Origin: Eubacterium sp. CAG:274
GTDB taxonomy: Bacteria; Bacillota; Clostridia; Lachnospirales; CAG-274
Reading direction: 5' to 3'
DNA: 57,600 nt
Assembly: GCA_000432155.1 (NCBI GenBank)
Contig: FR888491.1
Location: 1 to 57,600, forward strand
A program made the position numbers and the translations under genes. The notes beneath the pieces are model-generated. The model was not told the DNA's origin. It did not search any database and saw nothing but the letters and a program-made list of their open reading frames with translations. Position 1 is the first letter of the stretch. Every line of letters begins with the position of its first letter. Below are positions 1 to 7,053 of this stretch, one piece after another.

Positions 1-64
1 TAAGTATATTCTGCTTTTACTTTTTCTTCGTTATTTGCTATTATATTTTTTATCTTTAATTTTT

Positions 65-153
65 AATATGTTTAAACACTACCTGTATCTTTCTTTTCTA
101 TAAACAGCCTGTCCATATTTAAGAAAAAATACAGGCAGTATTTTTAACATATT
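65..153. repeat. Long imperfect inverted repeat (fold-back)
   Basis: Arms at 65-95 and 121-153 are imperfect reverse complements over about 31 bases, with a loop of about 25 bases. The core ACCTGTAT on the left arm pairs with ATACAGG on the right arm, and both outer ends carry AATATG/CATATT. No strong T-run follows on either strand, so a classical terminator is doubtful. It could be the remnant of a fold-back element or a stable RNA hairpin. Confidence 0.4.
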
Positions 154-209
154 CTAATACACCCTTGCTCTATTTCCTTAACCTGTATTGTATTACAGTT
201 GCACTTCAA
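144..209 (-). CDS. Possible 21-codon Cys-containing peptide
   Basis: A TTG codon at 209 lies 7 bases after a full AGGAGG Shine-Dalgarno core (217-222 on the plus strand). It opens a frame of 21 codons ending in TAA. The predicted peptide has four cysteines (residues 3, 5, 17 and 21). A second, decayed copy of its C-terminal half lies about 130 bases upstream (277-330), where the codon matching CAG is TAG. I do not recognise the peptide and no function is proposed. It could also be the remnant of a longer gene. The ribosome site is the main support; the length is too short for coding statistics. Confidence 0.3.
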   Translation of the reverse strand: MKCNCNTIQVKEIEQGCIRIC

Positions 210-276
210 TAAACCACCTCCTTTCACAAAAATTTTAAATATTTTTCAATAACATCTTAGTATCTTTTCATATAAT

Positions 277-330
277 TTAAGTCAATTTAATGCACCCTGC
301 TCTATCCTTTACCTATGTTATATTGAATTT
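277..330 (-). pseudogene. Decayed copy of the small Cys peptide frame
   Basis: Read on the minus strand, this stretch aligns with the last dozen codons of the possible small gene at 144-209. Both give V-K, then E or D, then G-C-I, a basic residue, two residues and TAA. The length difference is a multiple of three. A TAG replaces CAG just upstream and no ribosome site precedes it, so it looks like a degraded duplicate. The two stretches also read as an imperfect direct DNA repeat (about 150-190 against 285-325). Confidence 0.25.
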
Positions 331-349
331 ATAATTAAAAGAAAAAATA

Positions 350-961
350 TTAGTTAGGAGTACATTCTACCCACTTTTTACTCTCATATTTTCCATTATC
401 TTTCATTTTAAATTCAAATTTTTCGCCCTTACTTTTTACTACTTCCTTATCAGCTAAATATAAGCGAGGATATCCATCATATTCAACATAAAGTGTATTA
501 ATATTTTGATTTGCATATCTAATAGCATTGTAATTTGTATAACTCCCATTTAAGGAAATCATACACTTTAAATTGTCTTTTTTCCCTCCTAGATAGCACA
601 CTATCTTTCCCTTATTCATAAACAAAATGCTTGTTTCATCACCATCCCCTCTGAAATACATAGGAATACAACTTTTCATTCCAATCATATCCTCTATATA
701 TTTTTGATTAGTATAAGGTGCAAAATTATATACATAGTCCCACTCAAAGTCAGTAAGCTCCTGTAATGTTACTGATTTAGGTTTTGTTTCTGTTAATTTT
801 TGAATATTCTGTAGTAAACTGTAGTTATTCTTTTCTATAATTTGCCTTTCGTATCTTATATTTTTAACTTTATAGTATACTTTTTTAGCTAAAAATAACA
901 TAATAAAGGCAACTATAAAACAAATAACAACAGCAGTTATTATTTTTATGTATTTTTTCAT
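350..961 (-). CDS. Hypothetical membrane-anchored extracytoplasmic protein
   Basis: A 203-residue protein with one N-terminal hydrophobic segment (about residues 7-26) followed by a hydrophilic domain, so probably a signal-anchored protein facing outside. A purine-rich ribosome site (AAGGGGGT) precedes the ATG. The domain contains a GGKKDN turn and a Tyr/Asn-rich middle, but I recognise no family. It is the last gene of the minus-strand run 350-6022, starting 15 bases after the stop of the broken gene at 976-1389. Base composition is very AT-rich like its neighbours. It is a real gene by ribosome site, length and context; function unknown. Confidence 0.75.
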   Translation of the reverse strand: MKKYIKIITAVVICFIVAFIMLFLAKKVYYKVKNIRYERQIIEKNNYSLLQNIQKLTETKPKSVTLQELTDFEWDYVYNFAPYTNQKYIEDMIGMKSCIPMYFRGDGDETSILFMNKGKIVCYLGGKKDNLKCMISLNGSYTNYNAIRYANQNINTLYVEYDGYPRLYLADKEVVKSKGEKFEFKMKDNGKYESKKWVECTPN

Positions 962-975
962 TAATTCTTACCCCC

Positions 976-1389
976 TTAACCTATAATATATGTTGGAGCA
1001 GCCTTTAAATCATGAGTTAAATTAATTTTTTTAATTTTATAAATATACACATCTTTTTGCTCCATTCTATTTACATAAACTATAACTTTCTTTTTATTTT
1101 CAAATAGATATAGTTTTGTTTTTATAAATTTTATTTTCCCTCCTCGACAAGCTATGTAATTATTTTTTCGAAGCCCAAATTTTCATTAAAATTAGTATCT
1201 TTTAACTGTTTTTCTGTTGTCAATAAAGTCCATGTTGGAAACATTTCATCATCTATTGTAGAACTATAGCCTTTACCAACATACTGGAAATTTATATTTT
1301 TATATAGATATGGAGTTAAATTGTATAAAACTATAAAAGTATATATAATCCCTATAATAACAAAAATATTTTTTATACAAATCCCTCAT
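976..1389 (-). pseudogene. Membrane-anchored protein gene broken by two frameshifts
   Basis: The ATG at 1389 overlaps the stop of the upstream gene (ATGA), as expected for translational coupling. The frame MRDLYKK runs into an A-run near 1370. The sense continues in another frame with a hydrophobic segment (IFVIIGIIYTFIVLY) and about 60 more residues. At a second A-run near 1163-1168 it changes frame again and continues to TAA at 976 (for example KKKVIVYVNRMEQKDVYIY). Joined, the product would be about 135 residues with one N-terminal membrane segment, like the proteins on both sides. Both breaks lie in homopolymer runs, so either a recent pseudogene or two sequencing errors are possible. Family not recognised. 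Confidence 0.5.
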
Positions 1390-1799
1390 TTATAATCATC
1401 GCCAAAATCAGCCAACAAGCCACCATTCTCATCACTTATAAAAACACCATATTTACCGTCATAATTTGTATCTTTATTATTGTTGACAAAATCATTGTAA
1501 TTTTTCTCTAAATAAACATTCCAACATTTCCAAGCATCGTTGTATACAATGCCAAATTCATTTGTTGCATAATCTTTATTATAAAGTTTCTTGTAATATA
1601 TCTGTGCTAGTTTCAGAGCATCTTCCTTATCAATTTTTAAATTTTCTCCATTGTTAGAACTTGAATTTTTTAATATTTTTATATTATCACTGTCATTATT
1701 GTATATCCTATATTTATTATTATTTCCAAGTGTAAAAACGGCAGAAGACACCATAACCCCCAAAACAGCAAATAAAGCATATGATATATATTTTTTCAT
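1386..1799 (-). CDS. Signal-anchored protein, NTF2-fold immunity-like
   Basis: A 137-residue protein with an N-terminal membrane segment or signal (residues 4-24), a polar linker and a C-terminal domain. The domain starts with an ALKLAQIYYKKLY helix, followed by an aromatic strand AWKCWNVYLE and a final strand GVFISDENGGLLADFG. This order, a helix with conserved Ala/Tyr and then W-x-V and a G-rich end strand, resembles the NTF2-fold immunity family, normally small proteins that protect against polymorphic toxins. The resemblance is by eye only. RBS AAAGGTGG precedes the ATG. No toxin gene is seen nearby, so an immunity role is not supported by context; it may be just an NTF2-like secreted domain. 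Confidence 0.7.
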   Translation of the reverse strand: MKKYISYALFAVLGVMVSSAVFTLGNNNKYRIYNNDSDNIKILKNSSSNNGENLKIDKEDALKLAQIYYKKLYNKDYATNEFGIVYNDAWKCWNVYLEKNYNDFVNNNKDTNYDGKYGVFISDENGGLLADFGDDYK

Positions 1800-1845
1800 T
1801 TTTTATACCACCTTTCTCTTTTCTATTATATAAACTTATAGGCAT

Positions 1846-2589
1846 TTATTTTTCTCTTTGTTTCAAAAATTCTAAATAAGTAATTTTTCTTTCTTCATCC
1901 TTTGTAAAAAGGTCAAATATAGTGTATCCGACATCCATATCTTTCTCTTTTACATATTCCTTTACATAATAGTATCTTTGTTCATTTAACATTCGATACA
2001 ACATATTATAATAAGCATAGGCATATAAATATTTATCATTATAAAAACTGTCATTTTTACTTATAAGCCCCATCTCTTCTGCATCAGAAAATAATTTATC
2101 ACAATTTTCAATATTTTCTCTTTCTTTTATACACCTCATTATAAATGCCACACAATCTTTTACTTTTGCAGTATTATCCGGTTTAAAATTAATATCATAA
2201 TATTTTTCATTTGATACGATAGCTATTACCTCTGGTATACCTAAAGCTATTCGATGAACACCTGCAAATATAATATAACCATTTCCCAAATCTAGCTTTC
2301 CATCTACATATCCATGTATATCTGAAAAAATAGGTTCATAAAATAATACATTACACCATTCATTTGCCACTTCATCTGTTGTGCCAATAACTCTCATAAC
2401 CCCTTTTATACATTCTTTTCTGTTTATGTATGTATTTCTAGGCTTTATCTCATCAACTATACTATTTTCCTGTAAAACTTTACAAATTTCGTTGTACTCA
2501 TCTTTGTCATAAATAGCTCCATAACATACTGTACTATTACTTGCAATAAACAAAGATAATGTTAGAACAATTACTTTAATAAATTTCAT
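1846..2589 (-). CDS. Secreted SLH-domain-like protein
   Basis: A 247-residue protein with a cleavable-type signal peptide (about residues 1-25, ending near CYGA). It has repeated S-layer-homology-like elements: a helix INRKECIKGVMRVIG, then FSDIHGYVDGKLDLGNGYI, then YDINFKPDNTAKVKDCVAFI. The last piece fits the SLH pattern F-x-P-x-N-x-(T/A)-x-x-(E/D). SLH domains bind secondary cell-wall polymers, so the protein is probably exported and wall-associated. The repeats are poor matches, with fewer of the usual acidic residues, so binding may be lost. RBS is ATAGGAGTTG. It sits in the island of secreted and membrane proteins; no catalytic domain was found. Confidence 0.72.
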   Translation of the reverse strand: MKFIKVIVLTLSLFIASNSTVCYGAIYDKDEYNEICKVLQENSIVDEIKPRNTYINRKECIKGVMRVIGTTDEVANEWCNVLFYEPIFSDIHGYVDGKLDLGNGYIIFAGVHRIALGIPEVIAIVSNEKYYDINFKPDNTAKVKDCVAFIMRCIKERENIENCDKLFSDAEEMGLISKNDSFYNDKYLYAYAYYNMLYRMLNEQRYYYVKEYVKEKDMDVGYTIFDLFTKDEERKITYLEFLKQREK

Positions 2590-2646
2590 AATACATCAAC
2601 TCCTATTCTGTATGTTAAAATACATTTTTTAAATTAACCACATTTA

Positions 2647-3138
2647 CTAATACTCTTTTTTATATTTTTGGTCTACGAAATCGTTATTGTACAAATAATC
2701 TATTGGTCCAAAGAGTTTTGTAAGTCTTTTAACTGGTTTTAAAATTTCCCAGTCCTTTACATAAAAAGTACAGTAATCCTCATTTTCCAACAATTCATCT
2801 TTTTGGTTTTCAACATAATTTCCATATAACACAAATTTATTTTCCCCATATAATATATCGTCTGAGAAAATATCTTGTGGGTCATTACCTATCAGCTTTA
2901 CATATTTATGAATATTTTTTTCATTATTATCTTCTACGATAGCCCAAGAAAAGCCTGTAACTTCAATATATTCACAAATAATATAAGTTTCATTTGTATT
3001 TATTTCACTTTTTCCAATGGCATTTTTTACAGGTTTATAATTCATATAAATAAAAATTTTTGCTAACAAAACAAATAAAATTATTGCTAGTATTAAAAGT
3101 GCCATAAATTTATATTTTCTTTTCCCTATTAATCTCAT
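2647..3138 (-). CDS. Hypothetical single-pass membrane protein
   Basis: A 163-residue protein with a basic N-terminus (RLIGKRKYK) and one membrane segment (about residues 12-31), which suggests an N-in, C-out anchor. The outer part alternates short strands and turns (YIICEYIEVTGFSW, then KFVLYGNYVE, then CTFYVKDWEIL). That could be a small beta-barrel of OB type, but this is only a guess from strand pattern. AGGAGAT lies just before the ATG. It lies in line with the genes on both sides (gaps under 60 bases), so cotranscription is likely. No family recognised. Confidence 0.7.
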   Translation of the reverse strand: MRLIGKRKYKFMALLILAIILFVLLAKIFIYMNYKPVKNAIGKSEINTNETYIICEYIEVTGFSWAIVEDNNEKNIHKYVKLIGNDPQDIFSDDILYGENKFVLYGNYVENQKDELLENEDYCTFYVKDWEILKPVKRLTKLFGPIDYLYNNDFVDQKYKKEY

Positions 3139-3181
3139 ATTTTTTATCTCCTATTTTCTCATTTAACGCAAAATTTCATAA

Positions 3182-4156
3182 TCATTTAAAATAACCATAA
3201 TATGTTCTTTGCATTTCATCTAAATTCATAGAAATTGAAGATACCATTTTTAAATCAGAGTCATAAAAATATTGAGTTTTATATGTATCTATCAAATCTA
3301 ATACACTTTTAAAAGAAATATAAGTTTTATTTTTTACTAAAACTGTATTATTTCCATAAAATTTATCTAAATTTTCAGAATAATCCTTACCAAATTGATT
3401 TAACAATATTTTAGCAGCATTTAGGGAAATATATATTTTCTCATTCTTTAATATTATTGGTGAATCTAGTTCATATTCTACACCATTAATCCCAATTATT
3501 TTTTGTCCTACAGTTGCATTTATAATAGTTTCATAGGGTTTTCTATAAATTTCTGTACCATAGTATAAGTCAATTTTATTATCTTGTTTAATTGCATTTG
3601 GGGTTAAAAAATATTCATAATAAAAACCACTATTTATTTCTCCGATATGTATATTCCCACTATTGTCTAGCCTATTTGCCTCCATATTTATACCCTTACT
3701 ATAGAAGTATTTTATATAATCCATATTGTTTAAATCTATATTTAAACCAAATTTTAATAAACAATCTTTAACATTCAGACTATTTAAAACTCTATTTCTA
3801 GCTTTTTCCGCATCATTATTCTTTGCATCCCACCAAATTTCCGGCACAGTTATTTTAGATAAATTGGTAATTATATTATTGCAACCATCTTTGTCTACTG
3901 ACATTTTTACATTTAATACTTCTGATTGCCATAACAATTTATTATCCGGTAAAGATTTATTATCAGACTTGAAATATACAGCCTTAATATCTACTCCTCT
4001 TGTATTTGCAATAGTTCCTAGACTTATTTCTCTTTTTTCTGATAACTCATTAAAAAGACTAATATTACTTTCACTATTTTTTACTATTTGTCCACCGTAA
4101 ACATTTCCTGTTACTATAAAAACAAGTAAAAATAAAATTATAAACGCTTTTTTCAT
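3182..4156 (-). CDS. Secreted protein with amine-oxidase-N-like stalk domain
   Basis: A 324-residue protein with a signal peptide (residues 1-21). The N-terminal two thirds is unrecognised. The C-terminal third (about 215-300) matches the copper-amine-oxidase N-terminal 'stalk' domain pattern common in secreted clostridial proteins: G-x-N-G-x-x-Y/F, a strand P-I-I-L-K-N-E-K-I-Y-I-S-L, a helix, then a second strand pair ending TYISFKSVLDLI. Despite the name such domains carry no oxidase activity and are thought to be wall or protein interaction modules. RBS GGAGG. It starts 14 bases after its neighbour at 4171-5127, which has the same overall plan, so the two probably work together or are distant paralogues. 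Confidence 0.75.
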   Translation of the reverse strand: MKKAFIILFLLVFIVTGNVYGGQIVKNSESNISLFNELSEKREISLGTIANTRGVDIKAVYFKSDNKSLPDNKLLWQSEVLNVKMSVDKDGCNNIITNLSKITVPEIWWDAKNNDAEKARNRVLNSLNVKDCLLKFGLNIDLNNMDYIKYFYSKGINMEANRLDNSGNIHIGEINSGFYYEYFLTPNAIKQDNKIDLYYGTEIYRKPYETIINATVGQKIIGINGVEYELDSPIILKNEKIYISLNAAKILLNQFGKDYSENLDKFYGNNTVLVKNKTYISFKSVLDLIDTYKTQYFYDSDLKMVSSISMNLDEMQRTYYGYFK

Positions 4157-4170
4157 TTCAATTCCTCCAT

Positions 4171-5127
4171 TTATCTAATATAAACTGTTGATTTATCTAA
4201 ATCCACATACAATTTATAGTTTATATTACTTAAAATAACTTCCATTACTCTTTCATTTATATATAATCTATCATCTACAATATCATAATAAAAATCACAA
4301 ATCGTTCCCGGTCTATTTAAAAATAGGTTTTCTACTGCTTCATTCTTTTTAAAAGATAATTTTTTTCCAATTGCCATAGTAAATTCATTATTATTGTAAA
4401 AAATTTGCAACTCTCTGCTATTTTCATTCCACAACACATTTCCTTCTAAGCTTTCAATGGTATTCCTAAGAGGAATTAATGCACCATTATTTCTTAACAA
4501 TATACTTTTTTCAAAAGTTTTATCATTTACTTTCAGACTACCATATCTAATTCCATATTTTTTCAAAAATTCTTTTTGATTGTAAAATTTATATACATAT
4601 TTATAATCTGTACTTTCATTGTTTAACTTATAATCTATAGTGATAAAATAATTCATTCCCCCACTATTCACTAAAATAATCGGTGGAATATCCATTGATT
4701 CAGAAAAGTCACTATAAAAAATCAAAGTCTTATTAACTGTACCCTTTACTCCGTTTTTTTCTATTAAATTTTTTATTTCTTTTCCTGATACATACTCAAT
4801 TAACTCTTTATTGATTGGTACTTTTCCTATTCTGCTATATAAACCATACTTAACTGGTTCTTCTATTTTCTTTCCCTGTTCGATTACGGACTTCAGCATA
4901 TATTCATCATTACCATCTATCAAAGAATAATTGATTTTATTCTGTTCATTAACAAACTCTGTGATATTTGTATTTCCATAAATCAAGTCATCAAAGCATT
5001 TATTGTTTATATTATATACATCTATATCTTTTTTCATAAAAGCATTATTTTCATTGGAAGCAAACGAAACAATGCTCATTAACCCAACAAAAACAAATAC
5101 TAACATCAATACTTTATTTACTTTCAT
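4171..5127 (-). CDS. Secreted protein with amine-oxidase-N-like stalk domain
   Basis: A 318-residue protein with a signal peptide (about residues 1-23). The N-terminal domain (about 30-190) is unrecognised. The C-terminal domain (about 195-318) is a good stalk-type copper-amine-oxidase-N-like repeat: SLKVNDKTFEKSILLRNNG, ALIPLRNTIESLEGNVLWNE, LQIFYNNNEF, then DDRLYINERVMEVIL. The key 'PLR-x-x-x-E-x-x-G-x-x-x-W' signature is present. RBS GGGAGG precedes the ATG, and a promoter-like pair (5175-5203) lies just upstream, so the gene may have its own start of transcription inside the island. Function unknown beyond probable cell-surface location. Confidence 0.77.
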   Translation of the reverse strand: MKVNKVLMLVFVFVGLMSIVSFASNENNAFMKKDIDVYNINNKCFDDLIYGNTNITEFVNEQNKINYSLIDGNDEYMLKSVIEQGKKIEEPVKYGLYSRIGKVPINKELIEYVSGKEIKNLIEKNGVKGTVNKTLIFYSDFSESMDIPPIILVNSGGMNYFITIDYKLNNESTDYKYVYKFYNQKEFLKKYGIRYGSLKVNDKTFEKSILLRNNGALIPLRNTIESLEGNVLWNENSRELQIFYNNNEFTMAIGKKLSFKKNEAVENLFLNRPGTICDFYYDIVDDRLYINERVMEVILSNINYKLYVDLDKSTVYIR

Positions 5128-5174
5128 AGTGTATACCTCCCCTTTTTATCTTATTATTTTACTTGTATATCTTT

Positions 5175-5203
5175 ATTTTAGCACTTATAAATTATATTAT
5201 CAA
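5175..5203 (-). promoter_or_regulatory. Promoter-like -35/-10 pair inside the island
   Basis: On the minus strand TTGATA (5198-5203) and TAAAAT (5175-5180) are 17 bases apart, about 45 bases before the start of the stalk-domain gene at 5127. The match is fair and the region is AT-rich, so chance occurrence is possible. Confidence 0.4.
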
Positions 5204-5219
5204 CTTATTATGTATATTT

Positions 5220-5618
5220 TTAGTAAATATCATAAGTTTTATTAATCATATTTCCACATTGCAAAGTTATAATTAAACAATAAAAACTGTAGTACCAATA
5301 ACCGCTAATAAATACAAAATTAAAGATAAAAAAGACAGTTCCAAACAAAGCAAAGAACATAAAATTTATAAGCAAAACATCCTTAATCATATTAGTAGAT
5401 AAAGTACGATTTTCTCTTTTTGCTTTATCCATCACAAAAGAAAAAGGAATTTTATAAATAAGGAATATAACCACTCCCACTATTGAAAACTTTAATAAAT
5501 TCTGTATTGAAAATAGTACATCATTTTTTATTACTTTAATAACCATAGACACAAGTAACAATAAAATCATAGTCCATAAAATCCTATAAACAAATTTTAC
5601 TAATTTACTCAAAAACAT
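5220..5618 (-). CDS. Small 4-TM hypothetical membrane protein
   Basis: About 132 residues, mostly hydrophobic, with four predicted membrane segments: after FVYRIL, after LLKFS, around INFMFFALFG and around YSFYCLIIT. The chosen ATG overlaps the upstream stop as TGATG. A TTG two codons later (5612) is better spaced from the AAAGGAG site and is an alternative start. A longer frame from 5648 reads through the end of the upstream gene and lacks a ribosome site. Together with its upstream neighbour it forms a coupled pair of small membrane proteins of similar size and TM count. They could be subunits of one complex, but no family is recognised. Confidence 0.65.
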   Translation of the reverse strand: MFLSKLVKFVYRILWTMILLLLVSMVIKVIKNDVLFSIQNLLKFSIVGVVIFLIYKIPFSFVMDKAKRENRTLSTNMIKDVLLINFMFFALFGTVFFIFNFVFISGYWYYSFYCLIITLQCGNMINKTYDIY

Positions 5619-6022
5619 CACTCCTTTACCATAAGAACTTCTAAACAAATAAAAATATTTATAAAAATTAATACAATTAAATCATATATTATTAGATATA
5701 AACTAATAGAATTACTTTCTAAAATGCAATTTATTATATTAAAGGATACTATTAACTGTAATATAATTAATATAAATAAATATATCCATAACACTACTCT
5801 ATTCATATTGATTTTTAAAAATTTACAACCTATTATATGTACCACCAATAAAACAAATGGGAAAATTGCAATTCTAAAAATTGAATTAATATCCGACATA
5901 TCTTTAGCCATACATACAATTGTGGTTAAAAGTATCATTTCCAATACAAAAACACTATTTAGTATGTATTTTATTGTATAGATACTAAAATTTTTGAATA
6001 AAGTCAAAATATTTTTATTCAT
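5618..6022 (-). CDS. Small 4-TM hypothetical membrane protein
   Basis: A 134-residue, strongly hydrophobic protein with about four membrane segments (VFVLEMILLTTIVCM, FRIAIFPFVLLVVHIIG, VVLWIYLFILIILQLIV and LYLIIYDLIVLIFINIFIC). It is preceded by a strong AAGGAGG site. It is the first gene of the minus-strand island and lies behind a near-consensus promoter (6072-6100). The following gene overlaps its stop codon, which implies coupled expression. No transporter or enzyme motif can be seen; function unknown. Confidence 0.68.
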   Translation of the reverse strand: MNKNILTLFKNFSIYTIKYILNSVFVLEMILLTTIVCMAKDMSDINSIFRIAIFPFVLLVVHIIGCKFLKINMNRVVLWIYLFILIILQLIVSFNIINCILESNSISLYLIIYDLIVLIFINIFICLEVLMVKE

Positions 6023-6071
6023 ATTTAAAAACCTCCTTTTTAACTAATATAAATACACTATCTATATTTCT

Positions 6072-6100
6072 TGTATAGCATTTTTTTATTACTCTGTCAA
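6072..6100 (-). promoter_or_regulatory. Promoter of the left-hand island
   Basis: Minus-strand TTGACA (6095-6100) is separated by 17 bases from TATACA (6072-6077), with an extended TG before the -10. The first start codon of the run lies about 50 bases downstream at 6022. This is one of the best sigma-A promoters in the window and suggests constitutive or repressor-controlled transcription of the secreted/membrane island. Confidence 0.65.
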
Positions 6101-6227
6101 TGGATAGAGTTCTATTTATTTCTTTTTTAGTAAATTTAGATATATTTCTTTTAAAATACTGTATTATTCAGCCAAAATTATGTTTATATTTACTATACAT
6201 TCAAATATAGATAATTAATACTAAGTA

Positions 6228-6236
6228 TGGTATACT
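6228..6236 (+). promoter_or_regulatory. Extended -10 promoter of the phosphatase gene
   Basis: TGGTATACT, an extended -10 element, lies about 58 bases before the start at 6294. It is part of the palindrome AGTATGGTATACT, which might also serve as a regulator site. No good -35 is visible, as is usual for extended -10 promoters. Confidence 0.45.
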
Positions 6237-6293
6237 CATCATATCCCTTTAAAATTCGGGAACAATAATATAGTTGATAAGGAGATAAACAAT

Positions 6294-6752
6294 ATGATAA
6301 AAGTAAATTTTGTTTGCCATGGCAATATTTGTCGCTCGCCAATGGCTGAATTTATATTAAAGAAAATGGCAAAAGACAGAGGTATAGACATTTCTGTATC
6401 ATCATCTGCTACAAGTTACGAAGAAATAGGAAACGATATTCATCCAGGTACTAAAAGAGTTTTAACTGCCCATAGTATTCCATTTTCAAAAAGAGGTGCT
6501 ACACATTTTGAAAAAGAAGATTATAAAAACAATGATTATATACTTTGTATGGACAGCTACAACATTAAAAATTTAAAGCGAATTATTGGTTCTGACCCAG
6601 AAAACAAGGTACATTTACTATTAGAATACGATAAAAGCACCAGAGATATTTCTGATCCTTGGTATACTGGAAATTTTGACTTAACCTATGACGATATTGT
6701 TGAAGGTTGTGAGGGATTTTTGGATTATTTAGCTAAAAACAATTTAATATAA
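6294..6752 (+). CDS. Low-molecular-weight protein-tyrosine phosphatase
   Basis: A 152-residue cytoplasmic enzyme of the LMW-PTP family, which removes phosphate from phosphotyrosine through a cysteinyl-phosphate. The P-loop CHGNICRSPM (residues 8-17) carries the nucleophile Cys and the Arg of the C-x5-R motif. The general-acid DPWY motif is present at about 121-124. Length is typical of the family. The start has a GGAGATAAACA ribosome site. It is a single plus-strand gene between a divergent island and lactate dehydrogenase. Substrates cannot be told from sequence. The related arginine phosphatase YwlE belongs to the same fold; the residue after the P-loop Asn that separates them (Thr in YwlE, Ile here) points to tyrosine. 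Confidence 0.93.
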   Translation: MIKVNFVCHGNICRSPMAEFILKKMAKDRGIDISVSSSATSYEEIGNDIHPGTKRVLTAHSIPFSKRGATHFEKEDYKNNDYILCMDSYNIKNLKRIIGSDPENKVHLLLEYDKSTRDISDPWYTGNFDLTYDDIVEGCEGFLDYLAKNNLI

Positions 6753-6868
6753 TTATTTTTTAACAAAATTATTTGGCAAGGTTAAATTTTATTGTGTATA
6801 ATGCCCTATGCTATTTTCACTAAATGATAAATATTGTGTTTTTAAATTTAAACATTACAAAATAACCT

Positions 6869-6886
6869 TTGTTAAAATATTATCAA
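6869..6886 (+). promoter_or_regulatory. Rex-like operator 1 upstream of ldh
   Basis: TTGTTAA-AATA-TTATCAA differs by one base from the clostridial Rex consensus TTGTTAA-N4-TTAACAA. Rex is an NADH/NAD-sensing repressor of fermentation genes such as ldh. The assignment is by consensus only; the rex gene is not in the window. Confidence 0.5.
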
Positions 6887-6965
6887 AAAGTAAATTTGAC
6901 TAAAAAATAACAATTAATTCTATATATATACAAAATATATTCTACTGGTAAAAATTGAAATTTAA

Positions 6966-6974
6966 TGCTATAAT
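6966..6974 (+). promoter_or_regulatory. Extended -10 promoter of ldh
   Basis: TGCTATAAT is a perfect extended -10 about 80 bases before the ldh start at 7054. It lies between the two Rex-like boxes, so Rex bound to the downstream box would sit directly on the transcribed start region. Confidence 0.55.
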
Positions 6975-6988
6975 ATCAAGCATAGTAA

Positions 6989-7006
6989 TTGTTAATTATT
7001 TATCAA
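6989..7006 (+). promoter_or_regulatory. Rex-like operator 2 in the ldh leader
   Basis: TTGTTAA-TTAT-TTATCAA has exactly the same two arms as the box at 6869-6886 and begins 15 bases after the -10 element. Finding the same 14 defined bases twice within 140 bases supports a real operator pair. Confidence 0.55.
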
Positions 7007-7053
7007 TCACTTTTTAAACAAATTGTATATGAATGAAAGGAGTTAATTTACTT

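Noticed and set aside
1..64. Open minus-strand frame running off the left edge
   Set aside because: No start codon or ribosome site can be seen; too little sequence to call a gene.
350..6022. Polymorphic toxin-immunity locus
   Set aside because: Only one weak immunity-like fold; no toxin, Rhs, LXG or secretion gene seen within the window.
7033..7053. Earlier in-frame ATG for ldh
   Set aside because: The Shine-Dalgarno AAAGGAG lies after this ATG and fits the ATG at 7054.
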